64,000 bases of DNA, from assembly GCF_000427805.1 (NCBI RefSeq), contig NZ_ATYS01000009.1:1-64000 (forward strand), read 5' to 3'. The translations under genes and the position numbers were made by a program. The notes below the pieces were generated by a model, which saw only the letters and a program-made list of their open reading frames with translations, ran no database searches and was not told the origin of the DNA. How positions within the stretch are numbered: position 1 is the first letter of the stretch; every line of letters starts with the position of its first letter. Of this stretch, positions 46,698-55,664 are shown piece after piece. The stretch is from Budvicia aquatica DSM 5075 = ATCC 35567. Lineage in GTDB: Bacteria > Pseudomonadota > Gammaproteobacteria > Enterobacterales > Enterobacteriaceae.

Positions 46698-47621
46698 TCA
46701 GGCTTGTCCCTGACGAGCTTTTTGCTTTTTATAGCTTTTAGCCGCTTCAGGAACCGGTGGTGTTTTGCCGGTTTCCATCCATTTGCGTAAACGGTTGGCA
46801 TCAGCAAAGTGGGTGTATTTACCATAGGCATCTAATACCACCAAGGCGACGTCACGATTAGCAATCGTGGTGCGCATTGCCAAACAGTGTCCGGCTTCAT
46901 TGGTAAAGCCGGTTTTAGTTAGCTGAATATTCCAGGCTTCATTGCTGATCAAATGATTGGTATTACGAAAGCCTAAACTGTAGTTAGGCTTCTGGAAAGC
47001 AACGGTCTTGTCCGGTGTGGTACTCAGTTTGCTAAGCAGGGGATACTGTTTGGTGGCAATCAGTAAACGGGTCAGGTCTCTGGCGGTTGAAACATTTTTT
47101 TCTGACAGTCCGGTCGGCTCAACGTAGCGGGTGTTTTTCATACCCAGGGATTTAGCTTTGGCATTCATCGCCTTGATAAATGCGTTATAGCCGCCGGGAT
47201 AGTGGTGGGCCAGACTCGCCGCCGCCCGGTTTTCTGACGACATCAGTGCCAGTAATAGCATCTCTTGACGGGTGATTTCGCTGCCAATTTTTACTCTCGA
47301 ATAGACACCTTTCATCTCTTTAGTGTCATTAATATTAATTGAGATGACTTCGGTTAAAGGCTGTTTCTTGTCCAGAACGACCATCGCGGTCATCAGCTTG
47401 GTAATGGAGGCAATTGGAACCACTTTGTCCGGGTTGCTGGAATAAATAACGCTGCGATTCTTCATATCAATCACCAGCGCACTGCCAGAAGCCAGTTCCG
47501 GTTGCGATGATGCGCTTTGAGTTGTAGTTTGGCTAGTTTTAGCCATGGCCTCAGGTACCGCCATTGTGCCGGCGGATAAAATTAACAGGCTTAATAATGA
47601 ACAACGAATTTTTGCGCGCAT
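46698..47621 (-). CDS. pbpG: PbpG (PBP7), D-alanyl-D-alanine endopeptidase
   Basis: A 307-residue periplasmic low-molecular-weight penicillin-binding protein that cuts peptidoglycan cross-links. The signal peptide is at 1-27 (cut after AMA). The three active-site motifs are SITK in [13 protein letters not shown] in [11 protein letters not shown] and KTG in [14 protein letters not shown] basic tail ([10 protein letters not shown]) ends the protein. Sequence agrees well with E. coli PbpG. It is followed by its own terminator. Confidence 0.95.
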   Translation of the reverse strand: MRAKIRCSLLSLLILSAGTMAVPEAMAKTSQTTTQSASSQPELASGSALVIDMKNRSVIYSSNPDKVVPIASITKLMTAMVVLDKKQPLTEVISININDTKEMKGVYSRVKIGSEITRQEMLLLALMSSENRAAASLAHHYPGGYNAFIKAMNAKAKSLGMKNTRYVEPTGLSEKNVSTARDLTRLLIATKQYPLLSKLSTTPDKTVAFQKPNYSLGFRNTNHLISNEAWNIQLTKTGFTNEAGHCLAMRTTIANRDVALVVLDAYGKYTHFADANRLRKWMETGKTPPVPEAAKSYKKQKARQGQA

Positions 47622-47843
47622 AGCTCACTGACTTAATTAGATTATGGGAAATGAACGGGACGTTCAGCTAACAGAATTATAATTTATGATGTGGTTTCCC
47701 GTACAACTGAATTAGCCTATATATGCCTGATAAAGGGGAGGTTATTTGTAATAAATTGTATTTTTATGCTGTTGGAGAGAATTAATTGATTTTTACGTAT
47801 ATTAATCCCCTTGAAAAATCATTATCGGTTATGTTTTACAATG

Positions 47844-47862
47844 AATGAAAATCATCATTATC
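47844..47862. promoter_or_regulatory. Weak Fur-box-like site upstream of Dph6-like gene
   Basis: AATGAAAATCATCATTATC agrees with the 19-bp Fur consensus at 14 of 19 positions, including the arm ATCATTATC with one mismatch. It lies 56 bp upstream of the start at 47918. Confidence 0.3.
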
Positions 47863-47917
47863 ACTGAGCGTGATATATATTAATCCGATAATAATCTCAG
47901 ATAAGCGTTAGGTAGAC

Positions 47918-48610
47918 ATGATTATTCAGCCACAAAAACGCCCGATTATGGTTGCAACCTCCGGCGGAAAAGATGCCACGCTGGCACTGCATCGGCTGCG
48001 CTATGACCCCCGATTCAATGATTATCAGCCAGTCGGGCTGATGACGATGTTTGATGCTAACACCGGTCGTTCTACCGCGCATAATATTCGCCGGGAAGTG
48101 ATACAGGCCCAGGCTGACGCATTAGGTCTGCCATTACATATTATTGAACTGGAAGATAAACGCGGGCATGCCTATGCCGACTACGATGAAAAAGTAGGGC
48201 GGTTCTGCCTTGATCTCGTCCAACAGGGAATCTCTCACATAATGTACGGAGATATTCATCTGGAAGATGTAAAAGCCTATCGGGAGAATCTTAACCAGCA
48301 AAGTGGCATACAGGGCGTTTATCCGCTGTGGGGTTCTACACCGGAACAAATTACCGAGGAGTTTCTGGCTTTAGGCTATAAAACGTCGATTGTTGCAGTT
48401 GATAGTACTCGGCTGACTTCTGACTATCTTGGTATGACCATAGATAACCAACTGCTGGATAACTTGCCTGCCGGAGTCGATCGCTGTGCAGAATATGGTG
48501 AGTATCATACTTTCTGCACCGATGGCCCGATGTTTAGCCAAGCGGTAAAAACCGAAAAGGGCGAGGTATGGAGTGACGGAAGAAATGAGTTTATTACTCT
48601 GACTTTGTAG
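47918..48610 (+). CDS. Dph6-like ATP-binding protein (ATP_bind_4 family)
   Basis: A 230-residue alpha-hydrolase of the PP-loop ATPase group. SGGKDATLALHRL (residues 15-27) is the P-loop, and the C-terminal EYGEYHTFCTDGPMF (167-181) is the signature shared with eukaryotic and archaeal diphthine-ammonia ligase. Those enzymes amidate a modified histidine of EF-2; bacteria do not make diphthamide, so a different amide- or amine-forming ATP-dependent reaction is likely. TTAGGT lies upstream of the ATG. It is alone, with a weak Fur-like site in front. Confidence 0.8.
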   Translation: MIIQPQKRPIMVATSGGKDATLALHRLRYDPRFNDYQPVGLMTMFDANTGRSTAHNIRREVIQAQADALGLPLHIIELEDKRGHAYADYDEKVGRFCLDLVQQGISHIMYGDIHLEDVKAYRENLNQQSGIQGVYPLWGSTPEQITEEFLALGYKTSIVAVDSTRLTSDYLGMTIDNQLLDNLPAGVDRCAEYGEYHTFCTDGPMFSQAVKTEKGEVWSDGRNEFITLTL

Positions 48611-48811
48611 TCAATACGGCGAGCCTAATTGAGGTGAGCAGTCATGGTTGGTATATCTATTTGCCAAATCAAGGGGCTAGTTTTGCTCATCGGGCGGAAG
48701 CCGTTTCACTTTTAAAATTATAGAGTAAATATATATCTGTTTTTCCTGGGTGTTTATTTAACTGAAATAGAGGGGCAGAGCGCTTCTCCTCGGTGAATTT
48801 TAGAGCTATTT

Positions 48812-49159
48812 TTAAACACCCCACTTGTTCCTTTTCTTCTCTCTTCTTTCTTCTCTTATCCTTGTTTTTAAACGAGTATTTCCATTTTTGTCTACCTTGC
48901 TTTCCTGTTCGGATTTACAATTCATACCAATAAAAAAAATTATAACCATGACAAAAAGATAAAAAAGCGCGAATGATGTGAAAAGAAGCAAGCTAAACGC
49001 CATTAACGCCATAGAAATAACGGTAAGCAATACAAAAAATAGATAAAATCTATCTGGTTTACTGACAATTAAACTAATAATGAATGAAATAGCCACACTT
49101 ATTGACATTATAATAAGAAAAATCAACATATACGCTTCGTCAGACATAGGCATCATCAT
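48812..49159 (-). CDS. Small membrane protein of unknown function
   Basis: About 115 residues with three or four hydrophobic helices (LIFLIIMSISVAISFIISLIV, FYLFFVLLTVISMALMAFSLLLF, FALFYLFVMVIIFFIG) and a strongly basic tail (TRIREERREKKRNKWG). Not recognised. Several ATG codons lie close together (49171 to 49147); 49159 is chosen because AGGA lies about 11 nt upstream. It is AT-rich and could be a recent acquisition. It reads in the same direction as the lipoprotein gene upstream, 84 bp away, so the two may be co-transcribed. Confidence 0.5.
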   Translation of the reverse strand: MMMPMSDEAYMLIFLIIMSISVAISFIISLIVSKPDRFYLFFVLLTVISMALMAFSLLLFTSFALFYLFVMVIIFFIGMNCKSEQESKVDKNGNTRLKTRIREERREKKRNKWGV

Positions 49160-49243
49160 AATAATTATCATCCTGAGTGTTAATTAAGCCGTTACTAACA
49201 CGGCTATTTTGAAACTTGAAATTTATTTTCCTCTTGTCTGATT

Positions 49244-50536
49244 TCAATTTTTTGTTGCTGGCAGATCCCAAGTGATAATTACTGGAGATGAGGTTAATGA
49301 CATGGAATTAGAGTTTGCTTTGTCTTTTGGAAATTTAACGGTGCCGGCTGCCCATCCATGCTGTTCATCAAATGTCATCCCCCATAGATTGACGCTTGTG
49401 ATTTTTCCTGCGGAAGCGGCAGCAATATCCATCCAAAGTGACCAGTGAAGGCCCCCATCTTGGGTGCGGTAAATATGACCAGTATGGTTAACCATCCAAC
49501 CATCTAGTTCATTCAGCAACTGAATTCGGGTGATCATGCTATCACTTTTACTCGATACATTGCCCTGTTGCCAGTTGGTGCCTCCATCGGTTGTGCACCA
49601 TACGCGTCCTTTTCCACCTGCGATACAGCCATGATTGATATCTGAGAAGCTGACTGACATAAAGTGTGTCTGTTGTGTGTCTAAAGGAACTGTTTCCCAG
49701 TTATCTCCGCCATCCTTAGTGAACATTATCAAGCCACCACTACCGACCACCCAACCTTGTTTATCTGAAACAAAGGTGACGCCCTGAAGTGCAGTTCTAG
49801 AGGAAAGGCGAGTTGTGGCGGGTTGCCAGGATTGCCCTCCATCCACAGAGCGCAGAATATTTGCTTCGCCTACTACGACTGCGACATTGTCGTTAGCAAA
49901 AGCGATACCATATGATTCACCTTCAAAAGAATATGGCGCTAAGCGGGATTGCCTTTCATTTAATTGCTCATTATCTGGAATCGATGGTTCAACCCAGAAT
50001 GCCATGTTAAAGGGTTCCCATGTTTTTCCACTGTTTTGAGTGCGGAAAATATCACCCTTTGAGCCAGTGGTGAATAAACGTTCGGGTTTTGAACCGGCGA
50101 CAGTGATATCTCGGAACGAATCAGCAAACCGGGAGTACTTCTGTACTTGCCATGGATTTGAAACATCACGGCCGGATTGAACGATAGTGAGTGTTGGTCC
50201 ACCAACGGCATATATTTTACCTTCAGAGGAAACAAGGCTACTAAAGTTGGCGCTAACACCAGGAAGAGAAATAGCTTGAGCTTGGTAGTTCTCGTTATTC
50301 AAGAAATATATAACTGGGGATACTTGATATTCGCTATCTTCTTGTTCGGGGCGTTCATGAACGTTATGCAAATTGCGGCAGGAAATCGTATTATCTGGAC
50401 AATACGGCCAAGCACCGGGTTCGTTTGAAATGTATTTTTCTTTATGCTGCTCGGTAACTGTTGGAGAGGAATCATCACAACCCGCTAATGCAAAGATGAA
50501 AATGCAGACGGTAACTTTGGTCATTCCCTTTATCAT
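49244..50536 (-). CDS. Lipoprotein with YCF48/BNR-type beta-propeller
   Basis: The 430-residue protein has a lipoprotein signal (lipobox LAGC, Cys near residue 20). A repeated propeller follows whose blades carry Ser/Thr-x-Asp-Gly-Gly-x-x-Trp units (RSVDGGQSWQPA, FTKDGGDNWETV, CTTDGGTNWQQG, RTQDGGLHWSLW) and GWVVGSGG-type turns. These are typical of the YCF48/HCF136 family, known for photosystem II assembly in cyanobacteria; in other bacteria the role is unknown, possibly protein binding at the cell surface. AAGGTG lies 5 nt before the first ATG. Unknown neighbours on both sides give no clue. Confidence 0.75.
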   Translation of the reverse strand: MIKGMTKVTVCIFIFALAGCDDSSPTVTEQHKEKYISNEPGAWPYCPDNTISCRNLHNVHERPEQEDSEYQVSPVIYFLNNENYQAQAISLPGVSANFSSLVSSEGKIYAVGGPTLTIVQSGRDVSNPWQVQKYSRFADSFRDITVAGSKPERLFTTGSKGDIFRTQNSGKTWEPFNMAFWVEPSIPDNEQLNERQSRLAPYSFEGESYGIAFANDNVAVVVGEANILRSVDGGQSWQPATTRLSSRTALQGVTFVSDKQGWVVGSGGLIMFTKDGGDNWETVPLDTQQTHFMSVSFSDINHGCIAGGKGRVWCTTDGGTNWQQGNVSSKSDSMITRIQLLNELDGWMVNHTGHIYRTQDGGLHWSLWMDIAAASAGKITSVNLWGMTFDEQHGWAAGTVKFPKDKANSNSMSLTSSPVIITWDLPATKN

Positions 50537-50803
50537 TAATACACCTTAAATCCATTTGTTGTGAAAATTATTTCAGCATCAGGAACCGCTATTATTCTGG
50601 TTTTTTTTTAGAAATAGTCTTATCGTCAGTTACGAAGACCGGGGATTATATTGCATCAATCAGGTGAGGATGTATATATTATACCTTGAGGATTTTAGCC
50701 ATTTTTTATAGTGAAAATCACTTTATTTCAATTGGTTATTTTGTTTTTGGATTTGTGCTACGGCTGATTTTCCTGAGCTTCAATAAATAAGGATATTACT
50801 TAT

Positions 50804-51928
50804 ATGAGCGATGAACGCCACTCTCCCTATTTAGACCGCGGGGAGCATTTGCTAAATAAGATGAATGCTAAAGTCCCTTGGCAAGAGCTGGTTGACTTGC
50901 TGGAGCCTTATTATCCTGCGGATAAAAAAGGATTCAGAAACTTTAGGGTCGAAAATATGCTGAGAGTTTATTGCCTCAGTAAATGGCTTAAACTCTGTTA
51001 TGACGTGAGCGAGCAACTGGAGAGTCGTACACTTTTCCGCGATTTTGCAGGCTTAACCGGTTCGCCGGTGCCGAGCGATAATATCATTAATCACTTCAAC
51101 AACATCTTGTATAAGCATCAGGATATTCTCAGGGTGGTTGATCAAAAGACCAGCGTTTGGGATGACTTTAAGCTACCTGATTATCTAACGGCTTATCCGG
51201 AACCTGAGCAAATATTTGCTCAACCGACAGAAAAATATGCCCGTCATTTATTACCACTGGCATCAATAGATCTAAAGGCAGTGAATCCAAATTGGTCAGG
51301 CAACATCCACATTGTTAATCCTATAGATATCGATTTGGTTGAGAATACCTCGACTTTTCATAACTATTACCTACGTCATCGTTGGATAGCTTTCCATCTT
51401 ACCGATGACAGTCGTTATGAATTAATGGGCGATTGGCGCTATTTCTTTTTAGAGAATGAGCCTTCGGCTGAGCTAACTAAAGATTTGGAATTATGGCCAA
51501 CCCATCGGCAGGATCTAGAAGACCAATATACGCAGATGCATGCTGACTATCAGGCGTGTAAACGGCGATACCAGAAGGAAGGTGATATTGTTCTGGATCG
51601 GCGTAATTACTTTTTTGAGGAATACCCTGAAGATTATCCATTAAACGATGGCATATTAGAGCAGTTCGCGGGGGAAGTGGCTTCTTCATGCAGTAACTGG
51701 TTTTCTTTTGAACCATTTCCTTATCAGTCTGATATGCGAAATGTAGGGACAGAAGCTAAGCCTTGTATGCAGGAGACCAATATCAGGCCACTGGCTGAAG
51801 ATGGCTCACCTTTCCATTTTATTGCTCAAACCTATGCGCATCCTTTTATGGATATCGCCGAACGTTCTGTCATTTTATTTTTTGAGCCTAAAAATCGTAT
51901 TGCATTACTCACTTTTGAATGTTCTTAA
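50804..51928 (+). CDS. Fusion of transposase N-terminal domain and an uncharacterised C-terminal domain
   Basis: A 374-residue protein in two parts. Residues about 12-105 (MNAKVPWQELVDLLEPYYP, FRVENMLRVYCLSKWLKLCYDVSEQL, FRDFAGLTGSPVPSDNIINHF) match the DUF772 N-terminal region of IS5-type transposases. After about residue 110 the DDE catalytic domain is missing. Instead there is a ~260-residue region with a Tyr/Trp-rich core and the end DGSPFHFIAQTYAH...VILFFEPKNRIALLTF, reminiscent of DUF1963/YwqG-like proteins. The frame is unbroken, so the hybrid is probably expressed. Whether the first part still binds DNA is unknown. No terminal inverted repeats of an insertion sequence were recognised around it. 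Confidence 0.65.
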   Translation: MSDERHSPYLDRGEHLLNKMNAKVPWQELVDLLEPYYPADKKGFRNFRVENMLRVYCLSKWLKLCYDVSEQLESRTLFRDFAGLTGSPVPSDNIINHFNNILYKHQDILRVVDQKTSVWDDFKLPDYLTAYPEPEQIFAQPTEKYARHLLPLASIDLKAVNPNWSGNIHIVNPIDIDLVENTSTFHNYYLRHRWIAFHLTDDSRYELMGDWRYFFLENEPSAELTKDLELWPTHRQDLEDQYTQMHADYQACKRRYQKEGDIVLDRRNYFFEEYPEDYPLNDGILEQFAGEVASSCSNWFSFEPFPYQSDMRNVGTEAKPCMQETNIRPLAEDGSPFHFIAQTYAHPFMDIAERSVILFFEPKNRIALLTFECS

Positions 51929-51995
51929 TTAATTAATTTGCCAGCGCCGGAGACATGGTTTCATCTCTGGCACTGGCAACAAAAAACCGGTCTAT

Positions 51996-52517
51996 TTATT
52001 CTTGCTGCCAGTTGGTTACCGGAATTCCTTGTAATACTTTGGCATCAAAGGCCGACTGCGCTATGGTTAAGTACTTCTCAGCCCTGCGCTTATAGGGCTC
52101 AGGGCTATATACTTGCCCGTCCTTAATTGACAAACCTTCTGACGAAAACAGGGGAATAATCAGTCCTTTTTTATCCACTTTACTCACTAACAAATAACGT
52201 AGACCTGTTGCATATTGATCCTGATAGGCTGACTCCATTTCTATTTCGCCATATTCACAGAAATTTCCTAATGGGCCACCGATAAAGACCCGATACTTTC
52301 CGGCATCGACCTGCTGCCCAAAAGAGTGCACGACTTGAAAAATCCCTTCATTATTATTCTGTTCTATTTTTTGCTGTTGTACATAATATCCTTTTACAAC
52401 CGAGACAATTTCTTGAGTGCCTAGTGGTACAGACAAAGCTTGAGGAATATTTAGCGCTGACGGGCTGCACGCCCACGCAGTGCCGGAGAACAGTAACAGC
52501 AGGCAGAATAGCTTCAT
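51996..52517 (-). CDS. Periplasmic protein of unknown function
   Basis: A 173-residue protein with a clear signal peptide (MKLFCLLLLFSGTAWA, cut before Cys17). Two cysteines remain in the mature part (Cys17 and one in NFCEYGEIE), so a disulfide is possible. The sequence was not recognised. It converges with the fusion gene on its left and may be related to it only by position. Confidence 0.6.
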   Translation of the reverse strand: MKLFCLLLLFSGTAWACSPSALNIPQALSVPLGTQEIVSVVKGYYVQQQKIEQNNNEGIFQVVHSFGQQVDAGKYRVFIGGPLGNFCEYGEIEMESAYQDQYATGLRYLLVSKVDKKGLIIPLFSSEGLSIKDGQVYSPEPYKRRAEKYLTIAQSAFDAKVLQGIPVTNWQQE

Positions 52518-52572
52518 AGAATATCCTTATATATACCGGTCGTGTTTTTGAATAAATAGCCTGTGATAATGG

Positions 52573-52716
52573 TTATTTTTGAATAATAGTTCTGACTTGA
52601 TTAAATAACTTAGCAGCATCATATTCCTTGCTCAAATATCCAATGGCCCGTTTAGTTCTGGCAATATTATATAAAACAGTATCATACGAGCTTTCGATTT
52701 TAACCTATTTTTTTAA
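52573..52716 (-). pseudogene. Decayed 3' fragment of a dus (tRNA-dihydrouridine synthase) gene
   Basis: Read on the minus strand this stretch gives LKK[22 protein letters not shown], then RAIGYLSKEYDAAKLFNQVR and a stop. The same part of the intact DusC 1 kb away reads [22 protein letters not shown], then [21 protein letters not shown]. The match covers about 45 codons, with an internal TAG where DusC has Tyr and one codon lost. It is a pseudogene remnant of DusC or a close paralogue in the same orientation, with a DUF805 gene between the two copies. Confidence 0.85.
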
Positions 52717-52886
52717 TGGGGAAGCATCTGACCCGCCAATTTTTTATTTTATTTTTATGGTGTTTTTTATACTGAGATTGCAGTATCATTATTTTGCCTT
52801 ATTGGTTATCTTAATATGTGGTTGCTCGATTCAAAATGTATATTGAGAGCGGCTTTAAATGGAATTTTAATAGAAGTGGTATTCAT

Positions 52887-53258
52887 ATGTCATATGCGAT
52901 AAATGCTTGGTTAAATGGGTATAAAAAGATTTTTTGTTACAGCGGACGTGAACGGCGTAGAGATTTTGGCTTCTTTCTATTAATACAACTTATTGTATTT
53001 TTTGTTATTGCATTCATCGCCAGCCGGTTATTTGGTGGAAGTGGAGTCGTTGCTGAGATTGTTGCTTATGGATTTGTATTGGTTTCTATCCTGACAATGT
53101 TGCCTTATAACGTTCGGCGTTTGCATGATGCGGGTCAAAGTGGATGGTGGTGTTTGGGTTGGCTTGTTTTTGCTGCGGCCTTTATTGGTGCGGCTTTAGT
53201 GATGAAGCCTACAGTAGGTGATAATGCCTATGGCCCTGATCCACGGGCAGGTCTGTAA
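52887..53258 (+). CDS. DUF805-family inner-membrane protein
   Basis: A 123-residue protein with three to four membrane segments. The family core is visible: FCYSGRERRRDFGFFLL (opening FxGRxxRxxFW-like motif), LPYNVRRLHDAGQSGWWCL and the acidic end PTVGDNAYGPDPRAGL. E. coli YhaH and YhaI are relatives; the function is unknown. The start at MSYAINAW is preferred from family length; the frame is open further upstream. It lies between a dus fragment and intact dusC, as if brought in by an insertion there. Confidence 0.85.
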   Translation: MSYAINAWLNGYKKIFCYSGRERRRDFGFFLLIQLIVFFVIAFIASRLFGGSGVVAEIVAYGFVLVSILTMLPYNVRRLHDAGQSGWWCLGWLVFAAAFIGAALVMKPTVGDNAYGPDPRAGL

Positions 53259-53371
53259 TCATTACCACTATTTTTATAGAAAAGTAGTCAATCGGCTGCT
53301 TTTCTATATTGATTGGCAATATTAAATCGCCAGCTGTGAAGGTCATGGCGTTCGGTAAATCCTTGTTATCA

Positions 53372-53493
53372 TACCTGTCATATATCAAGCGGCATTTTTG
53401 TTGGCGCTGCTTACTTGCCGGGATCGCTTATTTGAGTAGGCGCATCGTATACAGCCTATCGGCTATTCAGCGCTGACCTTGAAATTATTTTCA
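53372..53493 (+). repeat. Degenerate full-length ERIC-like element
   Basis: Starts with ATCATACCTGTCATATATCAAG, has TTGTTGGCGCTGCTTACTTGCC and TTATTTGAGTAGGCGCATCG in the middle, and ends CCTTGAAATTATTT. The order and the ~122-bp length agree with ERIC/IRU, though with many changes. It ends inside the last codon of dusC. Confidence 0.55.
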
Positions 53494-54429
53494 CCTCACC
53501 AGGCTAGTGATAAATTGCGATAGTTGCTCTTTATCAGTCATCGCTCTGATGGATGAGAACAATGTTGATGCTTCATCATACTCTTTACGCAAATACCCTA
53601 ACCATTGCTTGGTTCTGGCAATATTATATAGCCCGGTATCGTAAGGATTCTCAGTCTGAACGTATTTCTTTAATAGCATGAGCACCCGATCCCAAGGCAT
53701 CTTATCCTGTTGATGTTTAACCACCGAGCCTAGATTAGGTAGATTTAGCGCGCCGCGACCAACCATCAGCGCATCGCAACCGGTGATTTCTTGGCAGCGC
53801 AGGCCATCTTGGTAGTTCCAGATTTCACCGTTAGCAATCACCGGAATTGATAATCGCTGGCGAATTTCACCGATGGCCTGCCAGTTAATTTTATCTGCTT
53901 TATAGCCATCTTCTTTCGTTCTGCCATGTACCGTGAGCTCATTAGCTCCGGCTTGTTGTACCGCATCGGCAATTTCAAAACGACGTTCGCTAGAGTCCCA
54001 GCCTAATCTGACCTTAACCGATAATATTTTATCTGCGGGAATCGCCTGTCTCATCGCTTTGGCTACCTGATAGATGGTTTCAGGTTCCCGTAACAGACTG
54101 GCTCCGCCGTCGCCGCCGACAACGCGTTTAGCCGGGCAGCCGCAGTTTAAATCAATCCCGTGAGATCCCATCTCAACCGCTCTGGCGGCGTTTTCTGCCA
54201 GCCAGTCGGGTGAATTACCCAATAGCTGAACCCGTACCGGCGTACCTGATTTAGTTAGCCCGCCGTTATGTAATTCAGGGCTTAAGCGATAATAGGTTTT
54301 TTGCGGCAGCAGGGTACCGGTAATGCGCACAAATTCGGTGATGCAAAGATCATAGTCATTGATCTCTGTGAGAAGTTCACGAACAAAGGCATCCAATACG
54401 CCTTCCATCGGAGCGAGCATTACACGCAT
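53491..54429 (-). CDS. dusC: DusC, tRNA-dihydrouridine(16) synthase
   Basis: A 312-residue FMN enzyme that reduces uridine 16 in t[23 protein letters not shown], the catalytic Cys98 in [47 protein letters not shown] and [11 protein letters not shown] follow E. coli DusC (315 residues). The start at [10 protein letters not shown] is used from alignment; the frame is open 16 codons further. An ERIC-like repeat touches its 3' end, and a decayed copy of its last ~45 codons lies 0.8 kb downstream. Confidence 0.95.
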   Translation of the reverse strand: MRVMLAPMEGVLDAFVRELLTEINDYDLCITEFVRITGTLLPQKTYYRLSPELHNGGLTKSGTPVRVQLLGNSPDWLAENAARAVEMGSHGIDLNCGCPAKRVVGGDGGASLLREPETIYQVAKAMRQAIPADKILSVKVRLGWDSSERRFEIADAVQQAGANELTVHGRTKEDGYKADKINWQAIGEIRQRLSIPVIANGEIWNYQDGLRCQEITGCDALMVGRGALNLPNLGSVVKHQQDKMPWDRVLMLLKKYVQTENPYDTGLYNIARTKQWLGYLRKEYDEASTLFSSIRAMTDKEQLSQFITSLVR

Positions 54430-54673
54430 CGGGTCACCGGGTTGATAGAGTTGATAATAAGCGGCGCATTTTCGCATGGATAGGTTTGGTTCGCCATACC
54501 GGCGGCTAAGTCAGCTTGTTAAGTGATACCCATCGCAAAAACGCACGCCAGTTGCTTAATTGGTCATAAACTTATTTGAAATAATAATTCATTGATCTAT
54601 ATTTTTATTGAAATTTCATTTCAAGATAATTTCCAGCTAACCCCTTGGTGACATTTTGCATAAGGTACTTTTA

Positions 54674-55366
54674 ATGAAAAGATTACTCATCTGCTTTACC
54701 ACTCTGCTTTTAGGTATCACGGTGGCTCATGCTCAACAGTACAATATTCATCATACCGATAAGGCGCCATTGCTAACCGGCAGTGCCGATCCGGCTATCT
54801 GGAGTAAAGCCGAGGTGCTGACTGATTTTGTTTTTCCGTGGAATCCAGAAGCGGTTCCTGCAACTGAGTTTCGTGCTTTGTGGGACAAAGATGCACTCTA
54901 TTTTCGCTTTAACGTGAAGGATGATGATATTCAGCTCGGGGACGACCCTGATAAAGATACCGCGGTTTTAGCCTCTGACCGGGTTGAGCTGTTTTTTTCA
55001 ACCGGCAAAGAGTTGAAGCCTTACTACACCATGGAAATGGATTCAGCAGGGCGGGTGTTTGATGCCGAAGCTAATTTTTATCGTCAGGTGGATGCGACCT
55101 GGAACTGGAACAGTTTAAAAACCCATGCAGAGAAAACCAAAGAGGGTTATAGCGTGGCGGGTAAAGTTGACCTTAGCGAGCTGGAAAAACTCAATCTACT
55201 GCTGGGAAGTGATAAACGCGAGCTGATGTGTGCAATTTTACGCGGCGAGTTTAGTCAAGGTGAAACCGGCCAAGTGCGTAAATGGATTAGTTGGGTTAAC
55301 CCACAAACCGTGAAGCCTGACTTCCATATTCCGGCGGCGTTTGGGGTGTGTAAATTGGTAGACTAA
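54674..55366 (+). CDS. Periplasmic CBM9-like carbohydrate-binding-module protein
   Basis: A 230-residue protein with a signal peptide (MKRLLICFTTLLLGITVAHA). A single domain of the CBM9-like fold follows: PLLTGSADPAIWSKAEVLTDF, ALWDKDALYFRFNVKDDDIQ, SDRVELFFSTG, YYTMEMDSAGRVFDAEANFYR and the C-terminal FGVCKLVD. Such stand-alone domains bind sugars or act in outer-membrane or export systems of uncertain role. The ATG at 54674 is preferred, since it begins the signal peptide and has AAGG upstream. It is monocistronic, with a hairpin after it. Confidence 0.75.
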   Translation: MKRLLICFTTLLLGITVAHAQQYNIHHTDKAPLLTGSADPAIWSKAEVLTDFVFPWNPEAVPATEFRALWDKDALYFRFNVKDDDIQLGDDPDKDTAVLASDRVELFFSTGKELKPYYTMEMDSAGRVFDAEANFYRQVDATWNWNSLKTHAEKTKEGYSVAGKVDLSELEKLNLLLGSDKRELMCAILRGEFSQGETGQVRKWISWVNPQTVKPDFHIPAAFGVCKLVD

Positions 55367-55377
55367 TCGACAATACC

Positions 55378-55407
55378 ATAAAGGGGATTGATTAAAATTC
55401 CCTTTAT
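55378..55407 (+). terminator. Hairpin after CBM9-like gene
   Basis: ATAAAGGG and CCCTTTAT form a perfect 8-bp stem with a 14-nt loop, 12 bp after the stop codon. Confidence 0.55.
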
Positions 55408-55664
55408 GCTTACGTTTTACGCTTTATCCCCGCGGTAATTCCCCTAAGATATAGGTTATAAACATAGCCTGCTCATTAATTTATTTGTAATATCAGCCAT
55501 CTGGATAACAATAGCCCTTATGGGTAAAAGCGGGCTATATTTATTATCTGTGCTGACATTACCGCATGCTGATAATTAACGGAAATCAAGCCATCTGGTG
55601 AGCGGAAGCTATCTTCCCTACATCATGTACGGACCTTTCCCGTCAATCAAGGACAGTTAATCAA

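Noticed and set aside
50804-51110. Intact IS5-type insertion sequence
   Set aside because: Only the N-terminal transposase region is present; no DDE domain and no terminal inverted repeats were seen.
51938-52126. 62-codon plus-strand frame after the transposase fusion
   Set aside because: Overlaps the end of the convergent periplasmic protein gene, which has a real signal peptide; probably a shadow.
52628-52846. 72-codon plus-strand frame with hydrophobic stretches
   Set aside because: It is mostly the reverse strand of the decayed dus fragment and an AT-rich spacer.
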